DNA of 64,000 bases from G963662655 sp963665015 (GTDB lineage: Bacteria > Cloacimonadota > Cloacimonadia > Cloacimonadales > JAIOQZ01), in NCBI GenBank assembly GCA_963665015.2, contig CAXXSY010000004.1, forward strand, positions 1,922,001 to 1,986,000, in the 5' to 3' direction. Under the pieces are notes generated by a model that worked only from the letters and a program-made list of their open reading frames with translations, was not told the DNA's origin and searched no databases. Shown here one piece after another: positions 25,349-34,200 of the stretch. The translations under genes and the position numbers were made by a program. The first letter of the stretch is position 1; each line of letters begins with the position of its first letter.

Positions 25349-27268
25349 TTATCCTATTGAAATTTTCTCGACCGTATATGCAAGCGTTTTTTTCGTCTTG
25401 GACTGGGTCAGCGCGAAGATCAGCGTCAGCGGCCCCACCCTACCCAGGTACATCAGAAGGATGATGATGATCTTACCGCCGAAGGTCAGATCGCCGGTGA
25501 TCCCCATCGAAAGCCCCACCGTTCCAAACGCCGAGAACGCTTCGAAGACGATCTTGCGAAACGACTTCTTCTCGCTCCACTCGAGCTCCTTCTCCACGGT
25601 CTCGTTGCGTACGACCGTCTGCGGTACCGAAGCGGCGGTCGAATCGCGCAGGCTATCCGCAAGGGGCATTATCTGCAAAGGAAGCGACGTGTGCCAGGTT
25701 TCCCTCGTTTCGCTGACAACGACCTTCTCCGGCGGCGTTGTCTCGAAGATGAGCAGCAGGTAGATCATGATGGAGAGGAAGCCGATCGAAGTCGCAATCA
25801 GCGCCAGCACTCTTTTGAGCATCTCGTCGGAGATGCGACGCTTGAAGATGGAGACACCTTCCCCACCCTTGATGATCGCCAGCACGGAGAGCAGAATCAC
25901 CGCGAAGGTGGTCGTCTTGACGCCGCCGCCGGTCGATCCGGGCGACGCGCCGATGAACATCAGGAGGTTGGTGACGAACACCGAAGAATTGCTGAGCTGC
26001 GCGTTGTCGATGGTGTTGAAGCCGGCGGTACGCGTGGTCACCGACTGGAACATCGACGCCAGCAGCCGCTCCAGAAAGGAAAAATCGCGCATGGTGTGGT
26101 TGTACTCCGAAAGGAAGAACGCCACGAAGCCGATCAGGATCAGCGCGAGCGTCATCATCAGAACCAGCTTGGTGTGCAGCGTCAGCCGCGTGGGTTTGTA
26201 CTTCAGCAGTACGTTCCGGCGCAGATCGACCAGCACCGAGAAGCCGATACCGCCCACGATGATCAGGAACATGGTGATCAGGTTCACACCGAGCGAGCTC
26301 TTGAACTGCACCAGGCTGTCGCTGAACAGGCTGAATCCGGCGTTGCAAAACGCAGAGATCGAGTGGAAAACCGCGTAGTACCCCACCGAGTCCGGCACCA
26401 TCGGATGTCCTCGGAACATGAAATAATAGACGATTGCGCCGACCAGCTCGAAGAGCATGGTCACCAGCAGGATGTCCTTGAGCAGGGCGAGCATGTCCAG
26501 CCGGTTCGATTCGCCCATCACGTCCTTCATCACGTTCTCGCTACGCTGCGTGAGCTTCTCGCCCAGCAGGATGGCGAAGGTCGTGGATATGGTCATGATC
26601 CCCAGACCGCCGATCTGGATCAGGATCAGGATAATAATCTGCCCGAACGACGAAAAGTAGCTTCCGGTGTCCTGCACGATGAGTCCGGTGACGCAGGTGG
26701 CCGATGTGGCGGTGAAGAGCGCGTCCAGATAAGGTGTGTCGCTGTGATGCCCTTCGTTGACCGCCCAGGGCAGCGAGAGCAGGAACGACCCGACGAGAAT
26801 CACCACCAGGAAGCTTAGCAGGAAGAAGATCGGGGGATTGGCGGATAGCTTGCGATAGATTTTCTCGTGATAGCTGATATTGGCGAACGCCTTCACGATC
26901 ATGTAGGTCTGCCTGCCGATCAGGAAGAGGCTGAAGAACTGGTAGCCGCGGAAGTGGGTCACGATCAGGGTCGCGACGATGATAAGATCGATCAGCATCG
27001 ACCGGATGTAGCGTGGCGAGAATCCATGACCGATCACCCGAAGCAGGGTGTAGGCGATGAAATAGAGCATCGCGGACACGGAGAGGATCCTCGAGAACGC
27101 GAGGAAATTCTGATCGGCGGAGAAATGATAACTCAGAAGCAGCGCGATCAGGCTGATCAGCGCGAAACAATGCAACTGGAAGTGCATCGCCCAGGTCAGT
27201 CGATTGACGAAACGCAGGACGGCGCGAAATCCCTCTGCAATGTGATTATTGCTTTCTTGTTTACTCAT
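25349..27268 (-). CDS. ktrB: K+ transporter KtrB/TrkH with extra N-terminal helices and an external insert
   Basis: 639 residues, about 190 more than usual KtrB. All four selectivity-filter loops are visible: CVTGL (~192-196), NAGF (~309-312), TAGF (~414-417), TVGL (~583-586). Two differences stand out: an extra N-terminal block of about 130 residues with three hydrophobic helices, and a ~60-residue hydrophilic insert (~508-568) between the first helix and filter loop of the fourth repeat, predicted outside the cell. The start codon follows the adk stop directly (TGAATG), so translation is coupled. Confidence 0.93.
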   Translation of the reverse strand: MSKQESNNHIAEGFRAVLRFVNRLTWAMHFQLHCFALISLIALLLSYHFSADQNFLAFSRILSVSAMLYFIAYTLLRVIGHGFSPRYIRSMLIDLIIVATLIVTHFRGYQFFSLFLIGRQTYMIVKAFANISYHEKIYRKLSANPPIFFLLSFLVVILVGSFLLSLPWAVNEGHHSDTPYLDALFTATSATCVTGLIVQDTGSYFSSFGQIIILILIQIGGLGIMTISTTFAILLGEKLTQRSENVMKDVMGESNRLDMLALLKDILLVTMLFELVGAIVYYFMFRGHPMVPDSVGYYAVFHSISAFCNAGFSLFSDSLVQFKSSLGVNLITMFLIIVGGIGFSVLVDLRRNVLLKYKPTRLTLHTKLVLMMTLALILIGFVAFFLSEYNHTMRDFSFLERLLASMFQSVTTRTAGFNTIDNAQLSNSSVFVTNLLMFIGASPGSTGGGVKTTTFAVILLSVLAIIKGGEGVSIFKRRISDEMLKRVLALIATSIGFLSIMIYLLLIFETTPPEKVVVSETRETWHTSLPLQIMPLADSLRDSTAASVPQTVVRNETVEKELEWSEKKSFRKIVFEAFSAFGTVGLSMGITGDLTFGGKIIIILLMYLGRVGPLTLIFALTQSKTKKTLAYTVEKISIG

Positions 27269-27913
27269 TCAACCCAGATGGATATGCCGTTCTTTGAGCG
27301 CGCGCAATACGTCCTGATGAATCGCGTCCGGTTTCTGGTCCGCGTCGATTACTACCAGCTTGTCCTGCTTCCGAAAGTATTCGATTGCCTGGTCTGTCTG
27401 ATGGTGGAAATCCTGAATGCGCTTGACGATCGCTTCCTCGTTGTCGTCGCTTCGAAGAATCAGCTTGCCGCCACAGTGGTCGCAAACGCCATCCACCTTG
27501 GGCTTGCGGAACAGCACGTTGAAATCGGCATGGCAGTTGATGCAGATTCTCCGTGCCATCAGACGCTCCATCGCCTTCTCGTCCGGTAGCATGAACAGCA
27601 CTGCGGAATCGATGGGATAATGCTCGTTGAGAAACTCTGCCTGCGCGATGTTGCGCGGAAAGCCGTCCAGAATGAATCCCTTCGGACATTCCAGCATTTT
27701 TTTATCGATTAGTTCGAATACAATTTCATCAGGAACCAGCAAACCTTTCTCGATGAAAGGGCGAACCTTTTCACCGGTCTCGGTTCCATGCTTGATATGC
27801 CAGCGGAACTCGTTTCCGAGGCTTATATGGAACAGGTCCAGGCGTTCCTGAATCATGTCCGCCTGCGTGCCTTTTCCGCTGCCCTGGATTCCCATAAATA
27901 CCAGATCGACCAT
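27269..27913 (-). CDS. adk: Adenylate kinase with zinc LID
   Basis: 214 residues from ATG at 27913, preceded by GGGAGG; the open frame further upstream is rejected. P-loop GIQGSGKGTQ, NMP-binding RPFIEKGLLVPDE, FILDGFPRN, and an inserted LID with four cysteines (CINC and CDHC) that would bind zinc, as in the long-form enzymes of many anaerobes. Catalyses ATP + AMP = 2 ADP. It is first in a run with ktrB and ktrA, whose gate senses ATP/ADP. Adk is normally near secY, so this setting is unusual. Confidence 0.92.
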   Translation of the reverse strand: MVDLVFMGIQGSGKGTQADMIQERLDLFHISLGNEFRWHIKHGTETGEKVRPFIEKGLLVPDEIVFELIDKKMLECPKGFILDGFPRNIAQAEFLNEHYPIDSAVLFMLPDEKAMERLMARRICINCHADFNVLFRKPKVDGVCDHCGGKLILRSDDNEEAIVKRIQDFHHQTDQAIEYFRKQDKLVVIDADQKPDAIHQDVLRALKERHIHLG

Positions 27914-28039
27914 GGTACCTCCCTTGTCAATCGTGTAAAAGCATAAAATCAACCATAATGCATTACTCGTCAAGTTTTCTCGCTTCCGAAATCGCATCAG
28001 TATGAAAATCGAGTAACACATTCTCGTGGAAACAATGCG

Positions 28040-28068
28040 GTGAAACGCCCCTCCGATCGCCTTATAAT
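28040..28068 (+). promoter_or_regulatory. Promoter of the PHP-glycosyltransferase gene
   Basis: GTGAAA (28040-28045), 17-bp spacer, perfect TATAAT (28063-28068). Transcript would start ~80 bp before the ATG. Confidence 0.6.
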
Positions 28069-28157
28069 AGACGCATCATACTTCGCTAACCGTCTCTTTA
28101 TACAGCTCTTAACAATCCATCGTAAGGAATTGAAAATAAAGATTGTGAGAGGAATTT

Positions 28158-30509
28158 ATGGCAAAATGCGACATGCACGTTCACAGCAAGTATTCCGAAC
28201 ATCCGTCCGAATGGTTCCTGCAGCGGCTCGGAGCCGCCGAGTCCTACACCGACCCGCACGACCTGTATCGGATCATGAAGAAGCGCGGAATGGATTTCGT
28301 CACAGTCACGGATCACAACCGAATCGACGGTGCCATGATCCTGAAGGAAGCCCACCCGGACGAGGTGATCGTCGGCATCGAATCAACCACCTACTTCCCG
28401 GAAGACGGATGCAAGCTGCACGTCCTCATTTACGGACTGAACCGCGAGCAGTTCGAGAACATCCAGAACCTTCGCGTCAACGTTTACAAGTTGCAGGAGT
28501 ATCTAGTCAGCGAAAACCTCGTCCACGCCGTCGCGCATCCCACCTATAACGTCAACGGCAAGCTGACGGTGGTGCACCTCGAAAAGCTTATGCTGCTCTT
28601 CAACGTCTTCGAGGGGATCAACGGCGGACGCAACGAGATGCACAACGACGCCTGGATGAATACCGTCAGACACCTCACACCCGAGCACATCGAGAAGCTC
28701 TCCGAAAAGTACGGCATCGCCCCCACCGGCGACAATCCCTGGATCAAGGGTCTGATCGGCGGTTCGGACGACCACGCCGCGCTCTTCATGGGCCAGACCT
28801 ACACTACCTCTACCGCGCAGACACCGGAAGAATTTCTCGATGAAATCCGCAATCGACGCTCGCAGCCCAACGGCCGCAGCAATAATTTTCAGGCGTTCAT
28901 CTTCACCATCTACAAAATCGCCTGGGAATTCTATCGCTCCCGCAGCGGCGCGTTATCGAAGAGCCTGATCGACCGCATCGGCGCAAACCTGTTCGAAAAC
29001 CGCTCGCTCAACATGCTGGAACGCTGGAAGCTCAAGCGGATCAAGAAAGAGGTGCATGTCTCCAACATCGAGTTCCAGAGCAAGCTGCAAGAGATGGTGG
29101 ATATCCTCAACGATCCAGCCACCGACGATATCGAAGAACGTCTCCACCTCCTCTACGACAAGCTCGCCGACCTGGTCGATTCCTTTTTCTCGATCCTTTT
29201 CTACTCGTTCGAGAAGGATGTTCGCAACGGCAACCTCCTGAAAATCGTCCGGAACCTCTCCTCCGCGATCCCAGGCGCGTTCCTGACCCTGCCCTTCTTC
29301 AGCAGCATCTGGCACCTGTACAAGGGACGTGACATGTTGATCGAGCTGCAATCGCGCTTTGGCTGCACGCCCTACACCTCCGGCAAGCGTATCCTGTGGT
29401 TCACCGACACGCTCGACGATCTCAACGGCGTTGCCATGACCCTCAACAAGGTGCTGGAAATCTCGCGAAAGAACAACTACCCGATCACGGTGGTCAGCTC
29501 GCAAGTCAAGCGCCAGGACGAAGACCACTACATGAATCTGCCCCAGGTCTATAGTTTCGACCTGCCCTTCTATGAGTCCTACCACATCTGCATCCCGTCC
29601 TTCCTCAAGGCGATCGACCGCATCTACAACTACCGCCCGGACAAGATCATCCTCAGCACGCCGGGTCCGGTGGGCTTGATCGGTCTCGCCGTCGCCAGGA
29701 TGATGCAGGTGGAGTGCGTGGGCGTCTATCATACCGACTTCACCGCGCAGGTCTCCGCCATCCAGGAAGACGAAGGACTGGGCGGCCTGATCGAAGACCT
29801 CTGCACGCGCTTCTACCAGACCATGAACGAAGTGCGCGTCCCAACCAGAGCCTACATCGATCTGCTGGTAGAGCGCGGCATTGACCGGGGTCGGATGAAA
29901 TTCTTCCCGCGTGGACTGGAGACCGAGCTCTTCTCGCCACGAAAGCACTCCCGAACCTACCTCCAGCACGAGTACAAGCTGAACGAAGGCTTTTACACGC
30001 TCTACACCGGCCGTATCTCGCGCGATAAGGACCTCGATGTGATCCTCTACGCCTTCCACGTGCTGGAAAAGCAGTACCCCGACATTTACCTCTTGATGGC
30101 TGGCGAAGGGCCGCATCGCAAGGAATTCCAGGCGCACTACAACAGCAAGCGCATCATTTGGATGGGGCGACTCAAGCGGGAAATCTTGCCTGACTTTTAC
30201 TCCGGTTGCGACCTGATGCTCTTCCCCAGCACCACCGATACGTTTGGCATGTCGGTGCTGGAGGCACAGGCGTGCGGTCTGCCGGCGATGGTCAGCAACT
30301 TGGGCGGTCCGAAGGAGATCATCGTCGATGGCGAGAGCGGGTTCATCATGAGAGACACATTCCCGGATACGTGGAAAACCATGATCGAACGCCTGATCGA
30401 ATGGAAGAAGAACGATCCGCAGAAGTTATTGGAAATGCGTAAGGCATCACGCGAGAACGCGATGAACAAGGCGAGCTGGGAGCGGTTTTTCGAGAGCTTT
30501 ATGGAGTAA
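28158..30509 (+). CDS. PHP phosphoesterase - GT4 glycosyltransferase fusion
   Basis: 783 residues. Residues 1-~235 are a PHP domain: H7 and H9 in DMHVHS, H53 in TVTDHNRIDG, E75 in GIESTT, H127 in AVAHPTY, and D204/H206 in GGSDDHAA, together the full trinuclear metal site. Residues ~240-400 form a helical linker with hydrophobic stretches near 340-385. Residues ~408-780 are a GT4 glycosyltransferase (RILWFTDTLDDLNGVAMTL, YTGRISRDKDLDVIL, FPSTTDTFGMSVLEAQACGLP, GPKEIIVDGESGF), closest in motifs to MgtA/SQD2-type lipid or glycan transferases. PHP domains hydrolyse phosphoesters, so one protein may both dephosphorylate and glycosylate an envelope precursor. The last 24 bases of this gene region recur at 36885. 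Confidence 0.9.
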   Translation: MAKCDMHVHSKYSEHPSEWFLQRLGAAESYTDPHDLYRIMKKRGMDFVTVTDHNRIDGAMILKEAHPDEVIVGIESTTYFPEDGCKLHVLIYGLNREQFENIQNLRVNVYKLQEYLVSENLVHAVAHPTYNVNGKLTVVHLEKLMLLFNVFEGINGGRNEMHNDAWMNTVRHLTPEHIEKLSEKYGIAPTGDNPWIKGLIGGSDDHAALFMGQTYTTSTAQTPEEFLDEIRNRRSQPNGRSNNFQAFIFTIYKIAWEFYRSRSGALSKSLIDRIGANLFENRSLNMLERWKLKRIKKEVHVSNIEFQSKLQEMVDILNDPATDDIEERLHLLYDKLADLVDSFFSILFYSFEKDVRNGNLLKIVRNLSSAIPGAFLTLPFFSSIWHLYKGRDMLIELQSRFGCTPYTSGKRILWFTDTLDDLNGVAMTLNKVLEISRKNNYPITVVSSQVKRQDEDHYMNLPQVYSFDLPFYESYHICIPSFLKAIDRIYNYRPDKIILSTPGPVGLIGLAVARMMQVECVGVYHTDFTAQVSAIQEDEGLGGLIEDLCTRFYQTMNEVRVPTRAYIDLLVERGIDRGRMKFFPRGLETELFSPRKHSRTYLQHEYKLNEGFYTLYTGRISRDKDLDVILYAFHVLEKQYPDIYLLMAGEGPHRKEFQAHYNSKRIIWMGRLKREILPDFYSGCDLMLFPSTTDTFGMSVLEAQACGLPAMVSNLGGPKEIIVDGESGFIMRDTFPDTWKTMIERLIEWKKNDPQKLLEMRKASRENAMNKASWERFFESFME

Positions 30510-30510
30510 A
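30487..30510 (+). repeat. Left copy of a 24-bp exact direct repeat (end of the PHP-GT gene)
   Basis: Begins TTTTCGAGAGCTTTATGGAG and covers the last seven codons plus stop of the fusion gene and one further base. The identical 24 bases occur at 36885-36908. The two copies bracket 6,374 bp. Confidence 0.95.
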
Positions 30511-30562
30511 AACCTCACCTCGATCCTGCTTTGATACTTATCGATTATTGTGAATAAAAAAC

Positions 30563-31088
30563 CAGAAATACCCCCAAAATGATCCATCAATTAGCTCGTA
30601 TATCAATACATTGCTATGTATTGCGTGTTTTCAACCGTTGAAAATTCCAATGACAATAGCTGTTCCATTTTTTGAATTTGGTGGGTGAAATGGTTTTCGC
30701 CATAATAATCCCGTAGGGATGACAGATGTTAGGCTGGGGCGTAAGCCCCAGTTATATCAGCCAATACACATAAAAGCACCGGAGGTGCGACAGATACATG
30801 ATCCGGCATGCTATCTGTCGTCCCTACGGGACTTTACTCCTCATCCGAATTCTGTACCCGGCACTTACGTGTCGCGCTAGCATCTTTCGTCCCTCCAGGA
30901 CTTCAGGATCATCATTACAGCATTCACCCATTCGATTTGCAACAGAATCTACAATAATTGTCTCATACTGACAGAAAACCAAGACCACTTCTGGTTTGAC
31001 TGGTACTGGATAAAGCCAGATAAAGGAAGGTGGAAAGAGCATTTACAGCTCAAGGTCAAATTCGAATGAAAAATTGGGGGTATTCCTG
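30563..31088. mobile_element. 526-bp non-autonomous element with terminal inverted repeats
   Basis: The left end starts CAGAAATACCCCCAA and the right end, reverse-complemented, starts CAGGAATACCCCCAA. The ends are flanked by direct repeats ATTGTGAATAAAAAAC (30547-30562) and ATTGTGAATAAAAC (31089-31102), as expected of a target duplication. No transposase frame of useful length is inside; the longest (30824-31042, minus) is 72 residues without a recognised motif. The right-hand duplication overlaps the T tail of the terminator of the C25 gene, the probable insertion target. Confidence 0.7.
30708..30908. repeat. Array of hairpin modules next to GACAGAT
   Basis: ATCCC-GTA-GGGAT (30708-30720) then GACAGAT; CTGGGGC-GTAA-GCCCCAG (30734-30751); GCACC-GGA-GGTGC (30776-30788) then GACAGAT; ATCTGTC then GTCCC-TAC-GGGAC on the opposite orientation (30813-30831); and a degenerate copy near 30890. 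The same module, with different but still complementary arms, is at 49305-49349. It lies inside the 526-bp element. Confidence 0.75.
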
Positions 31089-31093
31089 ATTGT

Positions 31094-31133
31094 GAATAAA
31101 ACGAGGGAGAGTTCGCATGAACTCTCCCTCGTT
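31094..31133 (-). terminator. Strong terminator of the C25/beta-helix gene
   Basis: Perfect 15-bp stem AACGAGGGAGAGTTC / GAACTCTCCCTCGTT (31100-31114, 31119-31133) with a 4-base loop, followed on the minus strand by TTTATT. It is about 100 bp past the stop codon; a run of nine C (31172-31180) lies between. Confidence 0.85.
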
Positions 31134-31229
31134 ACTCTTCAACTCGTTGCGCCTTAGCGTATTGATCCCTGCCCCCCCCCTTGCTCGATCGAGATAATGT
31201 CAACGTAGCAACTGGGGGGACATTTGTCA

Positions 31230-34200
31230 CTACTTCAGAAGAAGCATCTTGTTGATGATTGTCTTTCCACACGATTTCAGACGACTGAAATACACTCCGG
31301 ACGCCACTGACTTGCCATGGTCATCCTTACCTTGCCAGACAACCTCATATGTACCTGCGGTGGCGTGAGATTTGACCAGCGATCGAACACGCTGTCCCTT
31401 GATGTTGTAGATGTACAGCTCGACTTCATCATCCTCCGCCAGACTGTATTTCAGTGTCGTGGATGGGTTGAACGGATTCGGATAGTGCATCAGGCTCGTT
31501 ACCAGCGGTGGCGCGACATCGGTTCCGGAGTCCAGCGTCACATAGTAGAATTCCTGCGGGGACTCGAGCTCTAGTTGCTTCGACGAGGGCTCCAGATTCT
31601 CGTCATATACACGATAACCGTGGACAACTTTGCCACTGCCACGTGTGCCATCCGAGATGATGAACTCTATCTCGCCCTGGTCAATCGTTCCGTCGTCGTT
31701 GATCACATACGCGTTGATTTGGGTAAGGGAATCTCCGCATACAGCCGCGCCTTTCACGACACCATCGATGACGATTGCCATCTCTTCGTGTTTCTCTTTC
31801 GGTGTATAATCGACGTAAACCGGTATATACATCATTTTCTCTTCATACGTGAAGAATTCAACCGGTTCCGGTGCACAGCCACCTCTTGTGGGAACGGCAA
31901 CATCCCATGATATTTCGCAATCCGCATCGACCCAGATTTTTACCATCTCACCATAGTTGAGCGTATAGCCAGGCTGTGCGCTATACCATGTGTCGTTCTC
32001 ATAATGGGCAGACCAGTCCTGGGCCTGGATCGTGACTTCCGTAAGGCTCGGATATTGCACGAACACCGGCGCGAAGATACTTTCATATGAATGGCTCCGC
32101 GGATTGAAATATCCCACATGATTTCCATCTCGAAGACTACTACTCAATGGAATGGTTGTGGTTAGAGGTTCCCCGTATCCGGTTATATCCAGTGTCAGGG
32201 AATCACCCAGGTTTGTAGTGAAGATGTAGCCTTGCGTCGAATTGAACTCGTAATCCATGTTCGTCCACTGGTCATTCACGTAAGCGATCGCATTGTCTGT
32301 CCCGGTTGAATCGTACCAGTCAACTCGATAAAGGAACTGCGAAGGGAGAATCGCACTCATCAGGTCATCAAGCAGATTTTCTGCAACATCATAGTAGTGC
32401 TGACCGCTATCCACGACGGTTCTGTCCAGCACCGGGAAGCTCACCCATTTGATACTACCGGGACCAAAGGTTTTCTCGTCATATTGATGAGAAGCTGCCG
32501 GAATTGCCCCCATGTCCGCCGGGGTGTGATCGTCATCCAACGGTGATTCCGGATCGCCTGCATCGATACAGGGGCTTCGAAATCCCGAATCCCACTGCAG
32601 GGAGTAATCGGAGCTTAACGGATCGACGAATTTAGGGTTGGTATTGATATTGCCTGTTCCGCTAAATCCGCCCTGGACATCGCTGTAGGTTATTGATGTT
32701 GACGCGCTGTTGTTCACAATCGTGCTCGCGGACGGCGTGTTGCCCCAGAAGATGCAATTCCGGGCAGTAGAAGCGGCATGAGTACCCGAATTAGTGGCGT
32801 TGTACATACCGCTTCCCTGTGGTGCGGAATTTCCCGTTATCGTGCAGTTGACGAAAGCAATCGAATTTACCGGCTGTCCACTTTCTCTACGATTGTATAT
32901 ACCTCCCCCGCTAACACTGGCGGAATTGTTCGAGATGATGCAATTCTCGGCAGTAAAGGATCCAGAGCCAGTACAGGTAAATATCCCGCCACCGTTATTA
33001 TCGACATAGTTACTGTCGATAACACAATCACAGATGTACATGTTGTCACCCGCTGAATATATAGCACCGCCTTCACACCACATACCCATGGTAGCATTCG
33101 TTCCATAGTTGCTTGTGAAATTCGAGTTGCCTATATTCACATTGCAACCTGAACTCAATATTGCTCCTCCGTAGTAGGCCGAGTTGCTCACGAAATCACA
33201 GTTCGAGATATCCAGGTTGGAATTGTCTTCAGATATGATTGCTCCTCCATTAATCGTTGCGGAGTTCATGATAAAATCGCAATCTCCAATCGTCACATCT
33301 GCACAATTTGATATTCCGATTGCACCACCTTGAGCAAAGGATATGACGGGATGGGCGGCCGTATTTGACTGGAATGTGCAGTTGTCGATCAGTGTCGATG
33401 AGTTGTTGAGGTACATCGCTCCACCGACTTCCAATTCGACATTGTTGCTGGCGAAAGTGCAATGATGGAATTCCTGTGAGCCACCATACATGCATAATGC
33501 TCCACCATTGTTCTTTGCGCGGTTGGAGTACAATGTGCAATTATTGAAGATGATGTTCGAATACACATTGTACATTGCTCCGCCGCTTTTTAGTTCATCG
33601 TCTGAAGCCGTATCCGCTTTCCCTCCAGTAATCGATACCCCGTCAAGGGTGGTCGATTCATCCAGTGGATGATTCCAGGAGTGGTAAAAGACATGATAGC
33701 AGTCAGCATCATCTGGAGCGATATCGCCGCTGAATATTGATTCGTTGGTGAGATAGTCCCGGTCTTCTCTATCATCTTCCGTACCATCAAAGCCACCGTA
33801 AACCGAGATTCCGGAAACCAACTGGAAGGTTTTACACCGGTTATCTTCATCATCGAGATCATCGGGGATTACGGATGGATAATAAGTACCTTCCGCAACC
33901 CAGATTTCATATCCCGGGTAGAGATTGGCATCATCCAATGCACTCTGGAAGTCGGTGTAAGCACTCGCCCAACTGGTTCCGTCGTTAAGTCCTGTGGCAT
34001 CCGCATCGACATAGATGGGACCAACAACATGGATATAATTCGAAAAAACAACGCCATGGGGCCCTCCACCCAAAATCCAAATCGAATCACATACACTCGC
34101 AGTATAAACAAAGTCCTCGACGGTGCAGATGCCATTTTCGAACGATCTTTCCAAGCCACCACTCGAAGATAGCGTTCCCGAACCATACATCAGATGAAAG

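Noticed and set aside
25691..26818. 375-residue plus-strand open frame
   Set aside because: Fully antisense to ktrB, low-complexity H/E/Q/R-rich translation, no start context.
30824..31042. Transposase inside the 526-bp element (72-residue frame)
   Set aside because: Too short, no DDE or other catalytic motif, no ribosome binding site; it overlaps the hairpin array.
31172..31180. Run of nine C as a phase-variation tract
   Set aside because: It lies after the stop codon of the C25 gene and before its terminator, so slippage would not change a protein.
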